Shown: positions 7,853 to 16,320, counted from the first letter of the stretch. The stretch is 53,029 bases of DNA from Clostridia bacterium (GCA_900753245.1 CAADYJ010000044.1:1-53029), one strand, 5' to 3'. Numbers and translations are program-made. Notes: generated by a model not told the origin, from the sequence alone.

Positions 7853-7881
7853 ATTTTACATTAATAATTATATATTTTCAA
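7853..7881 (-). promoter_or_regulatory. Promoter of the variable surface protein gene
   Basis: Minus strand: TTGAAA (7881-7876), 17-nt spacer, TAAAAT (7858-7853), about 30 nt before the start codon. Confidence 0.6.
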
Positions 7882-7905
7882 TATTTTTATATTTAATTTT
7901 GTTTA

Positions 7906-9138
7906 TTAATAATGTTCTTTAATCCATTTTATTCTTTCTTGTCTTAGCAATTCTCCCACTTTCTCTCTATCTTTTATTTTATATTTTTCTTCTATATATC
8001 TTCCATTAATTTTTGAAATACACTCTTTACCTATTTTATGAAAATTCACATCTGTTGGCTCATCTTCATTCCTCCATCTATCACAAATAACTACTATTCT
8101 TAATCCATCTAACCCTAACAAAGATTTATTTACTCTTGTAATAAAATCTACTTGTTTTTTAGGCGTCATCCTATTAAAAATTCCTCCAAGCATGTGCTCT
8201 TTTGCGGATACTTTTCCACATTTTATCCAAGAATTGGGGATTTTTAATCTGTTTCCTAAATTTTCTACTAATTTAACTCCATTTTTGTCATGTCCATAAT
8301 GATGTGGTAACATTTCTTTTGGAGTTATGCCTTTTCCTAAGTCATGAACTAACGCACTAAAACGAATTTCCTCATTATCTGTTAAAATAGCTGATTTATC
8401 TACTACTACCATTGTATGGTTATAACTATCCCCTTCTGGATGGTATGCTACTGGCTGTATTTGCCCTATTAAATCATATATTTCTTTAAAATGAACGTCT
8501 AATACATTTGCTTTTTTTAATACTTCAAAAAATACAGATGGCTTATCACTTTTTAATGCTTTTCTAAATTCTGCAAAAACTCTTTCTGGTGATAATGTTT
8601 TTAATTCTTCCTTTATCTTTCTCATCATTTTTATTGTATTTTCTTCAACTGCAAAATTAAGCTGACTTGCAAACCTTGCAACTCTATATACCCTCAAAGG
8701 ATCTTCTATGAAGCTATCTGTTGTTGCTCTTATTATTTTATTTTTTATGTCTTTTATTCCTCCATATGGATCTATTATTTTTCCTGTTAATACATTTTTT
8801 GCAATGCTATTTATTGTAATATCTCTTCTTGCTAAATCTTCTTCAATTGTAATGTCTTTTCCATTTTGAACTTCAAATTTTTTATGACCTTTTCCTATCT
8901 TTTTATCTTTTCTTGCTAATGCAAACTCTTTATTTTCTATATCATAAACGCCAAATGATTTTCCTCTTTTATATGCATTTGGAAAAAGCTTTTCAAATGT
9001 TTCTTTTTCTATTCCGGTAACGCAGTAATCTTCATCATGAACTTTTCTATTCATTATTTCATCTCTAACTGCTCCACCTACTAAATATAAAGTTCCGCCA
9101 TTTTCTTTAATTATATTTGCAATTTCTATTATACTCAT
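7906..9138 (-). CDS. cca: tRNA nucleotidyltransferase (CCA-adding enzyme) with HD domain
   Basis: 410 aa, similar to the E. coli-type enzyme; start ATG after AGAGGATATT. It adds or repairs the 3' CCA end of tRNAs. N-terminal nucleotidyltransferase: LVGGAVRDEIM, the metal Asp pair in HDEDYCVTG, and ALARKDKKIG. Then EEDLARRDITINSIA, the flexible-loop/neck segment DPYGGIKDI, and EDPLRVYRVARFASQLNF. A C-terminal HD domain follows (YNHTMVVVDK, ALVHDLGKGITP, HHYGHDKNG). Several residues around the active site differ slightly from the textbook form (DEDY rather than DxD with a hydrophobic residue between), but this is normal for the E. coli class. A single gene with its own promoter. Confidence 0.92.
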   Translation of the reverse strand: MSIIEIANIIKENGGTLYLVGGAVRDEIMNRKVHDEDYCVTGIEKETFEKLFPNAYKRGKSFGVYDIENKEFALARKDKKIGKGHKKFEVQNGKDITIEEDLARRDITINSIAKNVLTGKIIDPYGGIKDIKNKIIRATTDSFIEDPLRVYRVARFASQLNFAVEENTIKMMRKIKEELKTLSPERVFAEFRKALKSDKPSVFFEVLKKANVLDVHFKEIYDLIGQIQPVAYHPEGDSYNHTMVVVDKSAILTDNEEIRFSALVHDLGKGITPKEMLPHHYGHDKNGVKLVENLGNRLKIPNSWIKCGKVSAKEHMLGGIFNRMTPKKQVDFITRVNKSLLGLDGLRIVVICDRWRNEDEPTDVNFHKIGKECISKINGRYIEEKYKIKDREKVGELLRQERIKWIKEHY

Positions 9139-9175
9139 AATATCCTCTTTTTATTTTATATCAAATTCATTATTT

Positions 9176-9205
9176 ATAATATACTTTTTTATCATTCTTA
9201 GTCAA
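9176..9205 (-). promoter_or_regulatory. Promoter of cca
   Basis: Minus strand: TTGACT (9205-9200), 18-nt spacer, TATTAT (9181-9176), about 38 nt before the cca start. Confidence 0.55.
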
Positions 9206-9231
9206 CTCTTTTATTGTATAATCACATTTTT

Positions 9232-9288
9232 GTAATGACTTTTTGTAATGACTTTTTGTATATATTGCACATTTTCCTAATGACTTTT
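9232..9288. repeat. Short tandem repeat upstream of the por promoter
   Basis: GTAATGACTTTTT occurs twice back to back (9232-9244, 9245-9257) and a third partial copy TAATGACTTTT lies at 9278-9288. It is between the divergent cca and por promoters. It could be a set of regulator sites or simple slippage. Confidence 0.6.
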
Positions 9289-9352
9289 GAATTTTGCCAA
9301 AAAATCTGTTATATTTTGAATTTATCTTTTCATGTATTCTGTTCTATTCTCC

Positions 9353-9381
9353 TTGACTTTATGCCTTTTTAGTCATATACT
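9353..9381 (+). promoter_or_regulatory. Sigma-A type promoter of porGDAB
   Basis: TTGACT (9353-9358), 17-nt spacer, TATACT (9376-9381), about 40 nt before the porG start. Confidence 0.7.
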
Positions 9382-9421
9382 AAACATATGATTTTTATAT
9401 AAAATGAAAGGAAGGAATAGC

Positions 9422-10009
9422 ATGGATAACATGATAGAAATAAGATGGCATGGTAGAGGCGGTCAAGGTGCTAAAACAGCTTCACTTCTTCTTGCAGATG
9501 CCGCATTTAATACAGGAAAATATATTCAAGGTTTTCCTGAATATGGTCCAGAAAGAATGGGAGCTCCAATTACAGCTTACAATCGTATTAGTTCGTCTCC
9601 TATTCGTATTCATAGTAATATTTATGAACCTGACTATGTAGTTATTGTAGATGATAGTTTGCTAGAGTCTGTACCTGTTACTGCTGGTTTAAAAGAAACT
9701 GGTGCTATTATTATAAACACAACAAAAGATGCTGATACTTTAAGACCTTTGCTACATGGTTACAAAGGAAAAATTTATACTATAGATGCTAGAAAAGTTT
9801 CTATAGAAGCACTTGGAAAATATTTTCCAAATACTCCTATGCTTGCAGCTATTGTTAAAGTTTCAAATATAATGAGTGAAGAAGAATTTTTAAATGATAT
9901 GGAAGGTTCTTTTAAACACAAATTTGCTAAAAAGCCTGAAGTTATTGAAGGAAATATGAAAGCATTAACTTTAGCATTAAAAGAGGTTAAACTTATTTCT
10001 TCAAAATAG
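9422..10009 (+). CDS. porG: Pyruvate:ferredoxin oxidoreductase, gamma subunit
   Basis: 195 aa. The ATG at 9422 is chosen because GAAAGGAAGGAATAGC precedes it; an earlier ATG at 9404 starts inside the ribosome site. The subunit shows RWHGRGGQGAKTASLLLADA, then FPEYGPERMGAPITAYNRIS, DYVVIVDDSLLE and the C-terminal FKHKFAKKPEVIEGN. The gamma subunit binds part of the CoA/TPP site and is fused into one chain in the usual clostridial single-polypeptide enzyme. Here it is separate. The order porG-porD-porA-porB is that of Thermotoga and many archaea. It is the first gene of the operon. Confidence 0.92.
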   Translation: MDNMIEIRWHGRGGQGAKTASLLLADAAFNTGKYIQGFPEYGPERMGAPITAYNRISSSPIRIHSNIYEPDYVVIVDDSLLESVPVTAGLKETGAIIINTTKDADTLRPLLHGYKGKIYTIDARKVSIEALGKYFPNTPMLAAIVKVSNIMSEEEFLNDMEGSFKHKFAKKPEVIEGNMKALTLALKEVKLISSK

Positions 10010-10176
10010 TTTATATGTCTTACAAATAAGCTGATATACTTATATTATAAATATGTAGTAATGATGCTATGTGATAATATTTGAGACTCTATTAGAATTG
10101 TTCTTTTGCTTAGCAATTTTAATATTAGCATTAAAATATAAAAATAATAAATAATTTTATTAGGAAGGAGATTTTT

Positions 10177-10470
10177 ATGTCAGTAGAAATAAATAAAGAA
10201 ACACCTTGGCAAGATTTAACACCAGGTGGAACAATATATGATGCTGGAAATTCTTTAGAATTTAAAACTGGTGACTGGAGAAGCATTAGACCCGTATTTT
10301 TAGAAGAAAAATGCAAACAATGTGGTTTATGTTTTGCAGTTTGCCCAGATGATGCTATTCCAGTAGGAAAAGATCAAAAAAGAAAAGATTTTAATTTTGA
10401 TTATTGTAAAGGATGTGGCGTATGTGCTAAGGTTTGTCCTTTTAACGCAATCGAAATGAAAGAAGAATAA
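10177..10470 (+). CDS. porD: Pyruvate:ferredoxin oxidoreductase, delta (ferredoxin) subunit
   Basis: 97 aa, start ATG after AGGAAGGAG. Two complete 4Fe-4S motifs are present: CKQCGLCFAVCPDDAIP and CKGCGVCAKVCPFNAIE. The N-terminal part (TPGGTIYDAGNSLEFKTGDW) is typical of POR delta subunits. It passes electrons from the thiamine centre in PorB to free ferredoxin. It is separated from porG by 167 nt and from porA by a long palindromic element, so stoichiometry may be set post-transcriptionally. Confidence 0.92.
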   Translation: MSVEINKETPWQDLTPGGTIYDAGNSLEFKTGDWRSIRPVFLEEKCKQCGLCFAVCPDDAIPVGKDQKRKDFNFDYCKGCGVCAKVCPFNAIEMKEE

Positions 10471-10476
10471 ATTAAA

Positions 10477-10631
10477 ACTAAACTAATAGGGACGGGCCTT
10501 TTTAGTTTAGTTATTATAAAAATAAGAAAATAAAAATATTAAAACATTAGAATATCGAAATATTAAAATATTTTAAATAATTTAGATTTAATGTTAGCTA
10601 AACTAAAAAGGCCCGTCCCTATTAGTTTAGT
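10477..10631. repeat. GGGACGGG palindromic element A, inside the por operon
   Basis: 10477-10510 and 10598-10631 are a perfect 34-bp inverted repeat with the core AATAGGGACGGGCCTTTTTA. The 87 nt between are almost pure A/T and hold no gene. Ends abut porD (6 nt after its stop) and the porA ribosome site. Its GGGACGGG core is shared with elements B and C. It resembles a small non-autonomous mobile palindrome. In RNA it would form a very stable hairpin between porD and porA. Confidence 0.8.
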
Positions 10632-10647
10632 AGGAAGGATGAAAAAA

Positions 10648-11838
10648 ATGAGTATAAGAGAACGTTTAAGTGGAAATGAAGCATCTGCTATAGCAATGAA
10701 ACAAATAAATCCAGACGTAGTTGCAGCATTTCCTATAACTCCATCTACTGAAATTCCACAATACTTTTCTACTTTTGTAAGTAATGGAAAAGTAGATACA
10801 GAATTTATTGCAGTAGAAAGTGAACATAGTGCAATGAGTGCTTGTATTGGTGCAGAAGCTGCAGGTGCAAGAGCTATGACAGCAACTTCTTCTAATGGTT
10901 TAGCATATATGTGGGAAATGATATATATAGCATCTGCTAGTCGTCTACCAATAGTTATGCCATTAGTAAATAGAGCACTTTCAGGACCTTTAAATATACA
11001 CAATGACCATTCAGATGCAATGGGAATTCGTGATAGTGGTTGGATAATGTTATTTTCAGAAAACAACCAAGAAGCATATGATAATTTAATTATGGCTCAC
11101 AGAATCGCAGAACATAAAGATGTTATGCTTCCTCTTGCAGTTTGCCAAGATGGATTCATTACATCACACTCAATAGAAAATATTGAATTAATAGAAGATG
11201 ATAAAGTAAAAGAATTTGTTGGAACATATAAACCTGAACATTACTTATTAAATTCAAAAGAGCCAATTGCTGTTGGTCCAATGGATTTACAAGCATATTT
11301 ATTTGAACACAAATATGGGCAATCTCAAGCAATGAAAAATGCTAAAAAAGTAATTTTAGAAGTTGCTAAAGATTTTGAAAAAATGACAGGTAGAAAATAT
11401 GAATTATTTGAAAGTTATAAATTAGAAGATGCTGAAATTGCTATAGTTTGTATGAACTCAACAGCAGGAACAACTAAAGTAGTTGTAGATGAACTAAGAG
11501 AAAAAGGCGTAAAAGCAGGTCTTTTAAAATTAAGAGTATTTAGACCTTTCCCTGCTGAAGAAATTGCAAAAGCATTAGAAAATGTAAAAGCTGTAGCAGT
11601 TCTTGATAAAGCAGATTCTTTAAATGCTTGTGGTGGTGCATTATTTACAGATGTTACTTCTGGTATGTATGTAAATAACTGTAGTGTTCCTACTGTAAGC
11701 TACATTTATGGTATTGGTGGTAGAGACACTACTACTAAAGATATTTTAAGTGTATACGAAGACTTACAAGAAATTGTAAAAAATAAAAAAATAGATAATC
11801 CTTATCGTTATCTTGGAGTAAGAGGGGTGAATAAATAA
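10648..11838 (+). CDS. porA: Pyruvate:ferredoxin oxidoreductase, alpha subunit
   Basis: 396 aa from ATG 10648, preceded by AGGAAGG at a 9-nt spacing. In-frame ATGs at 10591 and 10639 are rejected because the first lies in the palindromic element and the second is 1 nt from the Shine-Dalgarno. It has AAFPITPSTEIPQYF at the N-terminus, FIAVESEHSAMSACIGAEAAGARAMTATSSNGLAYM, the VNRALSGPLNIHNDHSD segment typical of pyruvate enzymes, and the C-terminal GLLKLRVFRPFPAEEI domain. PorA provides the domains that flank the TPP and substrate site. Its stop overlaps the porB start by one base (TAATG), indicating translational coupling. Confidence 0.93.
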   Translation: MSIRERLSGNEASAIAMKQINPDVVAAFPITPSTEIPQYFSTFVSNGKVDTEFIAVESEHSAMSACIGAEAAGARAMTATSSNGLAYMWEMIYIASASRLPIVMPLVNRALSGPLNIHNDHSDAMGIRDSGWIMLFSENNQEAYDNLIMAHRIAEHKDVMLPLAVCQDGFITSHSIENIELIEDDKVKEFVGTYKPEHYLLNSKEPIAVGPMDLQAYLFEHKYGQSQAMKNAKKVILEVAKDFEKMTGRKYELFESYKLEDAEIAIVCMNSTAGTTKVVVDELREKGVKAGLLKLRVFRPFPAEEIAKALENVKAVAVLDKADSLNACGGALFTDVTSGMYVNNCSVPTVSYIYGIGGRDTTTKDILSVYEDLQEIVKNKKIDNPYRYLGVRGVNK

Positions 11839-12791
11839 TGGCTTATAATGTAAAAGAAGTAGTTGCAAACAAACCTAGCATATTTAATGCAGGTCATAGA
11901 ATGTGCGCAGGCTGTGGCGCACCAGTAGTTGGCAGAATGGTAATGAGAGCCTTAAAAGAAGGAGATCATGCAGTAGTTTCTAATGCAACTGGATGTATGG
12001 AAGTTTCAACATGTATTTACCCTTATTCTTCTTGGGACTGTTCTTATATCCACACAGCTTTTGAATGTGCATCTGCCACTTGTTCAGGAGTAGAAGCAGC
12101 ATACAAAGCAATGAAAAGAACAGGAAAATTAAATGAAAATGAAACTTTTAAATTCATTACATTTGGTGGAGACGGCGGAACTTACGATATCGGTCTTCAA
12201 AGTTTATCTGGTGCAATGGAAAGAGGACATGACATGACTTATGTATGCTACGATAATGGTGCATACATGAACACTGGTATACAACGTTCTTCTGCAACAC
12301 CACACTTTGCAGACACAACAACATCACCAGCAGGAGAAAAAATTCCTGGAAAAATGCAAATTCGTAAAGATTTAACAGAAGTTATGGAAGCACATCATCT
12401 TCCATATGTTGCACAAACTGCTGCAGTTATGAATTTTAAAGATTTATATGAAAAAGCTGAAAAAGCAATATATACTGAAGGTCCTACATTTTTAAATGTA
12501 CTTGCTCCATGCCCTAGAGGATGGGGTTACCCTACAGATATGTTAATGGAAATGAATAAATTAGCAGTAGACACTTGCTACTGGCCTTTATACGAAGTTG
12601 TAGATGGTAAATATAAAATCACTTATAAACCTGCTAAAAAACTTCCAATAGAAGAATTTTTACGTCCACAAAGAAGATTTAAGCATATGTTTAAACTAGG
12701 AAATGAATGGATGATAGAAGAATTCCAAAAAGAAGTAGATAAAAGATGGCAAGCTCTTCTAGATTTGGAAGAAATAACAAATAAAGAATAA
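11838..12791 (+). CDS. porB: Pyruvate:ferredoxin oxidoreductase, beta subunit (TPP-binding)
   Basis: 317 aa. It carries the cysteine pair that binds the proximal 4Fe-4S cluster (HRMCAGCGAPVVGRM) plus further cysteines (NATGCMEVSTCIYPYSSW). The thiamine-diphosphate motif is GGDGGTYDIGLQSLSGAMER, followed by YDNGAYMNTGIQRSSATP. The C-terminal half has FLNVLAPCPRGWGYP. The YDNGAYMNTG and PCPRGW segments favour pyruvate over branched-chain oxoacids. The four subunits together decarboxylate pyruvate to acetyl-CoA and reduce ferredoxin. Confidence 0.94.
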   Translation: MAYNVKEVVANKPSIFNAGHRMCAGCGAPVVGRMVMRALKEGDHAVVSNATGCMEVSTCIYPYSSWDCSYIHTAFECASATCSGVEAAYKAMKRTGKLNENETFKFITFGGDGGTYDIGLQSLSGAMERGHDMTYVCYDNGAYMNTGIQRSSATPHFADTTTSPAGEKIPGKMQIRKDLTEVMEAHHLPYVAQTAAVMNFKDLYEKAEKAIYTEGPTFLNVLAPCPRGWGYPTDMLMEMNKLAVDTCYWPLYEVVDGKYKITYKPAKKLPIEEFLRPQRRFKHMFKLGNEWMIEEFQKEVDKRWQALLDLEEITNKE

Positions 12792-12794
12792 AAA

Positions 12795-12831
12795 AATTAC
12801 CCCAAAAGTACCTGGTACTTTTGGGGTAATT
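12795..12831. terminator. Bidirectional terminator between porB and the TPR gene
   Basis: A perfect 18-bp stem (AATTACCCCAAAAGTACC and its complement, 1-nt centre) lies between two convergent genes, with T runs on both sides. Confidence 0.85.
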
Positions 12832-12841
12832 CTTTTATTTC

Positions 12842-14140
12842 TTATAAGCAATATTCATCTATTTCTTGTCTAACTTCTTTTGCTGTTTTTGTTTTCTTTT
12901 TATACTCTTCTACTAATTGAATAATATATTCATATTGTTTTGGAAATTCTTCTTGTACATTTTGACTATATCCTTCATTCATTAAAACAAGTACAAGTTC
13001 CATTTTTGCTCTTTTATTTTTTTCTGAACATACTAATATTGATTGTAATTTATCATATTTTTTTATGTATTTTTCTTGAACTTTATAATCTTCATCTTTT
13101 TGATTTTGTTTTGGCTGCATTTTTACGTAATATTTACAATTTATTGCTTGAACTGCTTGTTTTATTTTCATGTTTAAAGTATCTTCTATACTTTTCTCTT
13201 TATTATCTTCTATTCTCTCTTCTACTTTATTTTCTTGTTTCTTTTCATTTAACAAACAGATTAATTTTTCGATCTCTTCTTCATAATTTTTACTCTTATT
13301 TATTTCTTGGCACATTAATATTTGTCTTTGTGCTTTTCTATAATTTTTTTCTTCCATATACAATTTAGCTAATTCATAATGTGCATATGGTCTTCTATCT
13401 TCATCAATTTCTATATATTCCTTTAATTCTTCTTTGGCTTTTTTATAATTTCTTTTCTCTAAAAACATTTTTCCTAATTCTAAATGTGCATGTGGTGTTT
13501 TATCATTATCTATTTGTATATACTTTTCAAACTCACTTTCTGCTTCTTTATATTTTTCTTCTCTCGCAAATAGCTTTCCTAATTCCAAATGTCCGTGTGG
13601 TGTTTTATCTTCATCTATTTTTATATATTTTTTGAATTGGCTTTCAGCTTGTTCGTATCTCTTTTGTTTTCTATATAACTTTCCTAACTCTAAATGTGCA
13701 TGTGGTGTCTCATCTTTGTCTATTCGTATATATTTTTCAAATTGTTGTTTAGCTTCTTTATATCTTCCTTGTTTTATATATAATTTTCCTAACTCTAAAT
13801 ATGCATATGGATGTTGATCTCCATCTATTTCTATATACATTTTAAAACTTTCTTCTGCTCTTTTATTTTTCCCTTCTTTTACATTTAATTTTCCTAACTC
13901 TAAATATGCATGTGGATGTTGATCTTCATCTAATTCTATATACTTTTCAAATTCATTTCTAGCTTCTTTATAATTAAATTCTAGCATATCAATTTTACCT
14001 AAAAATAAGAGACTTTTCATGCAATTACAATTTTGGCTTTGTATTGATCTCTCAAAGCACTTTCTTGCTTGTATAAACTCTTTTTTTTGGTAATGTGATA
14101 AACCTTTATAAAAATTAAAATCCACATTTTTTCCTTTCAT
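12842..14140 (-). CDS. TPR-repeat protein with highly regular repeats
   Basis: 432 aa from the ATG at 14140 (GGAG 7 nt upstream); a TTG two codons earlier is too close to the ribosome site. About eight tetratricopeptide repeats span residues 5-285. Six are nearly identical with an exact 35-residue period: (A/G)(Y/H)LELGKL...Y.EA...F.KYI.ID.D.TPH. The canonical repeat is 34. Residues 290-432 are a Lys/Glu-rich helical region without repeats. TPR stacks bind peptides or partner proteins. No signal peptide or membrane segment, so it is cytoplasmic. It is monocistronic and has a promoter with an embedded palindrome. The repeat uniformity suggests recent internal duplication. The specific function is unknown. 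Confidence 0.8.
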   Translation of the reverse strand: MKGKNVDFNFYKGLSHYQKKEFIQARKCFERSIQSQNCNCMKSLLFLGKIDMLEFNYKEARNEFEKYIELDEDQHPHAYLELGKLNVKEGKNKRAEESFKMYIEIDGDQHPYAYLELGKLYIKQGRYKEAKQQFEKYIRIDKDETPHAHLELGKLYRKQKRYEQAESQFKKYIKIDEDKTPHGHLELGKLFAREEKYKEAESEFEKYIQIDNDKTPHAHLELGKMFLEKRNYKKAKEELKEYIEIDEDRRPYAHYELAKLYMEEKNYRKAQRQILMCQEINKSKNYEEEIEKLICLLNEKKQENKVEERIEDNKEKSIEDTLNMKIKQAVQAINCKYYVKMQPKQNQKDEDYKVQEKYIKKYDKLQSILVCSEKNKRAKMELVLVLMNEGYSQNVQEEFPKQYEYIIQLVEEYKKKTKTAKEVRQEIDEYCL

Positions 14141-14182
14141 TTTCAATCTCCATTATAAATATATACAATTTTTAACATTTTT

Positions 14183-14211
14183 ATTATACTACTTATGTTA
14201 ACATAAGTCAA
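14183..14211 (-). promoter_or_regulatory. Consensus promoter of the TPR gene
   Basis: Minus strand: TTGACT (14211-14206), exact 17-nt spacer, perfect TATAAT (14188-14183). Confidence 0.85.
14191..14208. promoter_or_regulatory. Operator-like palindrome inside the TPR promoter spacer
   Basis: ACTTATGTTAACATAAGT is a perfect 18-bp palindrome filling the space between -35 and -10. A dimeric repressor bound here would block RNA polymerase. The regulator is not identifiable from the window. Confidence 0.7.
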
Positions 14212-14232
14212 GTTATGGAAAGAGCAAAAAAA

Positions 14233-14268
14233 TACCCTGTTTTTGCTTAATTCACCAAAAACAGGGTA
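14233..14268 (-). terminator. Terminator after the ferredoxin gene
   Basis: A 13-bp stem TACCCTGTTTTTG/CAAAAACAGGGTA is followed on the minus strand by a run of seven T. Confidence 0.85.
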
Positions 14269-14271
14269 AAA

Positions 14272-14445
14272 TTATTCGTCTATTTTAGGAGCTGAAACTG
14301 GGCAAACTGCTGCACATGTTCCACATTCTATACATCTTTCAGGGTCTATAACATATTTATCTTCACCTTCTGAAATACATTCTACTGGACAATTTGCTGC
14401 ACATGCTCCACATTTAATACATGCATCTGTTATTTTATATGCCAT
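14272..14445 (-). CDS. 2[4Fe-4S] ferredoxin
   Basis: 57 aa from the ATG at 14445 (preceded by AAGGGTGGTG), the usual size of clostridial ferredoxins. Two four-cysteine motifs: CIKCGACAANCPVECI and CIECGTCAAVCPVSAP. It is a soluble low-potential electron carrier and a plausible acceptor for the PorGDAB complex about 1.5 kb away. It ends the lepB-holB-ricT run on the same strand, 32 nt after ricT, and is followed by a strong terminator. Confidence 0.93.
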   Translation of the reverse strand: MAYKITDACIKCGACAANCPVECISEGEDKYVIDPERCIECGTCAAVCPVSAPKIDE

Positions 14446-14477
14446 TTTATTCACCACCCTTCAATTTAAATCTTTTC

Positions 14478-15401
14478 TTATAAATCTTCTTGATTTGCAT
14501 TTTTCTTATCTAATTTTTCTAACTTTTCTAATTCTTGTAATTCTTTTAAATGTTCTTTTTCTTCTGGATCTACTGTATCTGATTGTACATTTTTTATAAT
14601 TTTTACATCTGAAGCATCATATTTCTTGAAATAATATTCTCCATTGTCGTCTTTTAATTTTACTCTTATTCTTTCTTTTAATGTTTCTACACCTTCAACA
14701 GTTCCTTCTCCATCTTCAGTTTTTACTATAGCTCCGATTCTTGGAAGTCTATTAATTTTTTCTTCATATACTTCTTGTTCATATTTTAAACAACACATTA
14801 ATCTTCCACAATTACCTGAAATTTTTGAAGGATTTAAAGACATATTTTGCTCTTTTGCCATTTTTATAGATACTGTCTCAAAGTTGCCTAAAAAAGAACA
14901 ACAACATAATTCTCTTCCGCAAACTCCATTTCCACCAATTCTTTTTACTTCATCTCTTACTCCTATTTGACGAAGTTCTATTCTTGTTTTAAAAATGGCT
15001 GCTAAATCTTTTACTAAATCTCTAAAATCTATTCTTCCATCTGCAGTAAAATAAAATAATACTTTGCTATTATCAAATTTAAATTCTACATCTGTTAATG
15101 TCATTTCTAATTTATGTTCTTTTATTTTTTGTTTGCATATTTCAAATGCTTCTTTTTCTTTCTTTTTGTTTTCCTCATAATGCTTTTTATCTTTATATGT
15201 AGCAATTCTTAATACCTTTTTTAATGGTTTAACTATTTTTTCTTCAGGTATAGCTCTATTGCTTATTGCTACTTCTCCATATTCCTCGCCTTGTGCAGTT
15301 TCCACTATTACAAAATCTTTATTACTTATTTTTAAATTTTGTGGATCAAAAAAGTATATTTTGCCCGGTTTTTTAAATCTAACTCCTACTATATTCTTCA
15401 T
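14478..15401 (-). CDS. ricT: RicT/YaaT, PSP1-domain protein
   Basis: 307 aa from ATG 15401, chosen because the family starts with M-x-x-VVGVRFKK and this reads MKNIVGVRFKKPGKIYFFDP. An earlier ATG at 15431 overlaps holB and lacks a ribosome site, although AAAGGAG is rather far (15 nt) from 15401. The PSP1 domain includes ETAQGEEYGEVA and FYFTADGRIDFRDLVKDLA. The cysteine cluster CGRELCCCSFL and NCGRLMCCL is complete. In B. subtilis RicT works with RicA and RicF, binds Fe-S clusters, and supports RNase Y-dependent mRNA processing and sporulation. The position next to holB is conserved in Firmicutes. Confidence 0.92.
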   Translation of the reverse strand: MKNIVGVRFKKPGKIYFFDPQNLKISNKDFVIVETAQGEEYGEVAISNRAIPEEKIVKPLKKVLRIATYKDKKHYEENKKKEKEAFEICKQKIKEHKLEMTLTDVEFKFDNSKVLFYFTADGRIDFRDLVKDLAAIFKTRIELRQIGVRDEVKRIGGNGVCGRELCCCSFLGNFETVSIKMAKEQNMSLNPSKISGNCGRLMCCLKYEQEVYEEKINRLPRIGAIVKTEDGEGTVEGVETLKERIRVKLKDDNGEYYFKKYDASDVKIIKNVQSDTVDPEEKEHLKELQELEKLEKLDKKNANQEDL

Positions 15402-15423
15402 ATATATTAGTGTATACTCCTTT

Positions 15424-16320
15424 CTATACATTATAATAATTAATTCGTTCCCACATTCTAAGTAAAAGATAATCTATGCACATATCATAATTGCCATTAG
15501 AAATTAATCTTTTCTTTGTATCTTCTACATACTCAATGCAGTTTATTTTCCTGATATCTTTTGTATTGTATAAATAAATATTAATATAATCCAATATTTC
15601 TTGAATTTTATCCTTTTGACTATATAATATCTCAGCTTTATTTAATATATCTATTAGAGTATTTTTATCTATATTTTCTAAAACAATATTAACTTGATTA
15701 TAAACATCTTCATCTTCTTTTATATCTAGTAACTTTCCTATACTTCCTTGACTAATTTTTATATAATTTTCTTCATTTACAACTATTTCATTTTGTTTTA
15801 AATATTGGTTTATTTCATTTTCTAATAATCCATTAAATTTAACCTTTATACACCTAGATTTTATAGTATTCAACAGTTTACTTTCATTTGCTGTTGTTAA
15901 TATTATAGTTGCATATTCTGGTGGTTCTTCTAGCGTTTTTAATAAACAATTTTGAGCTTCTTTAGTCATACAATCGCTATCAACAATTATATATACTTTT
16001 TTCTTTGAAACAATTGGTTTTTCAGATATTTTTTCTTGCATATTACGTATTTGTTCTATTTTTATTACATTATTCTCCGGTTCTAAAATCATAAAATCTG
16101 GATGATTAGATGATTTAAATTTCAAGCATGATAAACAATTTTCTTGTTCATCATTTTGTTCTATGCACAATATTTTCTTAGCAAATTCTATTGCGAATAA
16201 TTTTTTACCAATTCCTTCTATTCCACTAAATAAATAGCTATGTAATATATGATTTTCATTTATTGCTTTATTTAAAAATTGCTTTACTTTATCATTACCA
16301 ATAATTCTTTCAAAACTCAA
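15424..16320 (-). CDS. holB: DNA polymerase III delta' subunit
   Basis: 298 aa, TTG start with AAGGAG 10 nt upstream. It is a clamp-loader AAA+ subunit: IIGNDKVKQFLNKAI, the Walker A-like HSYLFSGIEGIGKKLFA, a short cysteine-rich zinc-module segment (CIEQNDEQENCLSC), KVYIIVDSDCMTKEAQNCLLKTLEEPPEY and the SRC motif in TIKSRCIKVKF. The P-loop is degenerate (IGKK rather than GKT), common for delta'. The C-terminal collar domain is short. It sits between lepB (25 nt) and ricT. Confidence 0.88.
   Translation of the reverse strand: MSFERIIGNDKVKQFLNKAINENHILHSYLFSGIEGIGKKLFAIEFAKKILCIEQNDEQENCLSCLKFKSSNHPDFMILEPENNVIKIEQIRNMQEKISEKPIVSKKKVYIIVDSDCMTKEAQNCLLKTLEEPPEYATIILTTANESKLLNTIKSRCIKVKFNGLLENEINQYLKQNEIVVNEENYIKISQGSIGKLLDIKEDEDVYNQVNIVLENIDKNTLIDILNKAEILYSQKDKIQEILDYINIYLYNTKDIRKINCIEYVEDTKKRLISNGNYDMCIDYLLLRMWERINYYNV

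Noticed and set aside
9232..9288. Possible CRISPR or satellite array
   Set aside because: Units are 13 nt and back to back, with no spacers.
10010..10176. Hidden gene or second promoter between porG and porD
   Set aside because: The 167 nt are A/T-rich with no start plus ribosome site before porD's own, and no convincing -35/-10 pair.
10591..10647. Longer N-terminus for porA
   Set aside because: The extra residues are a translation of the palindromic element; the AGGAAGG site fits the ATG at 10648.
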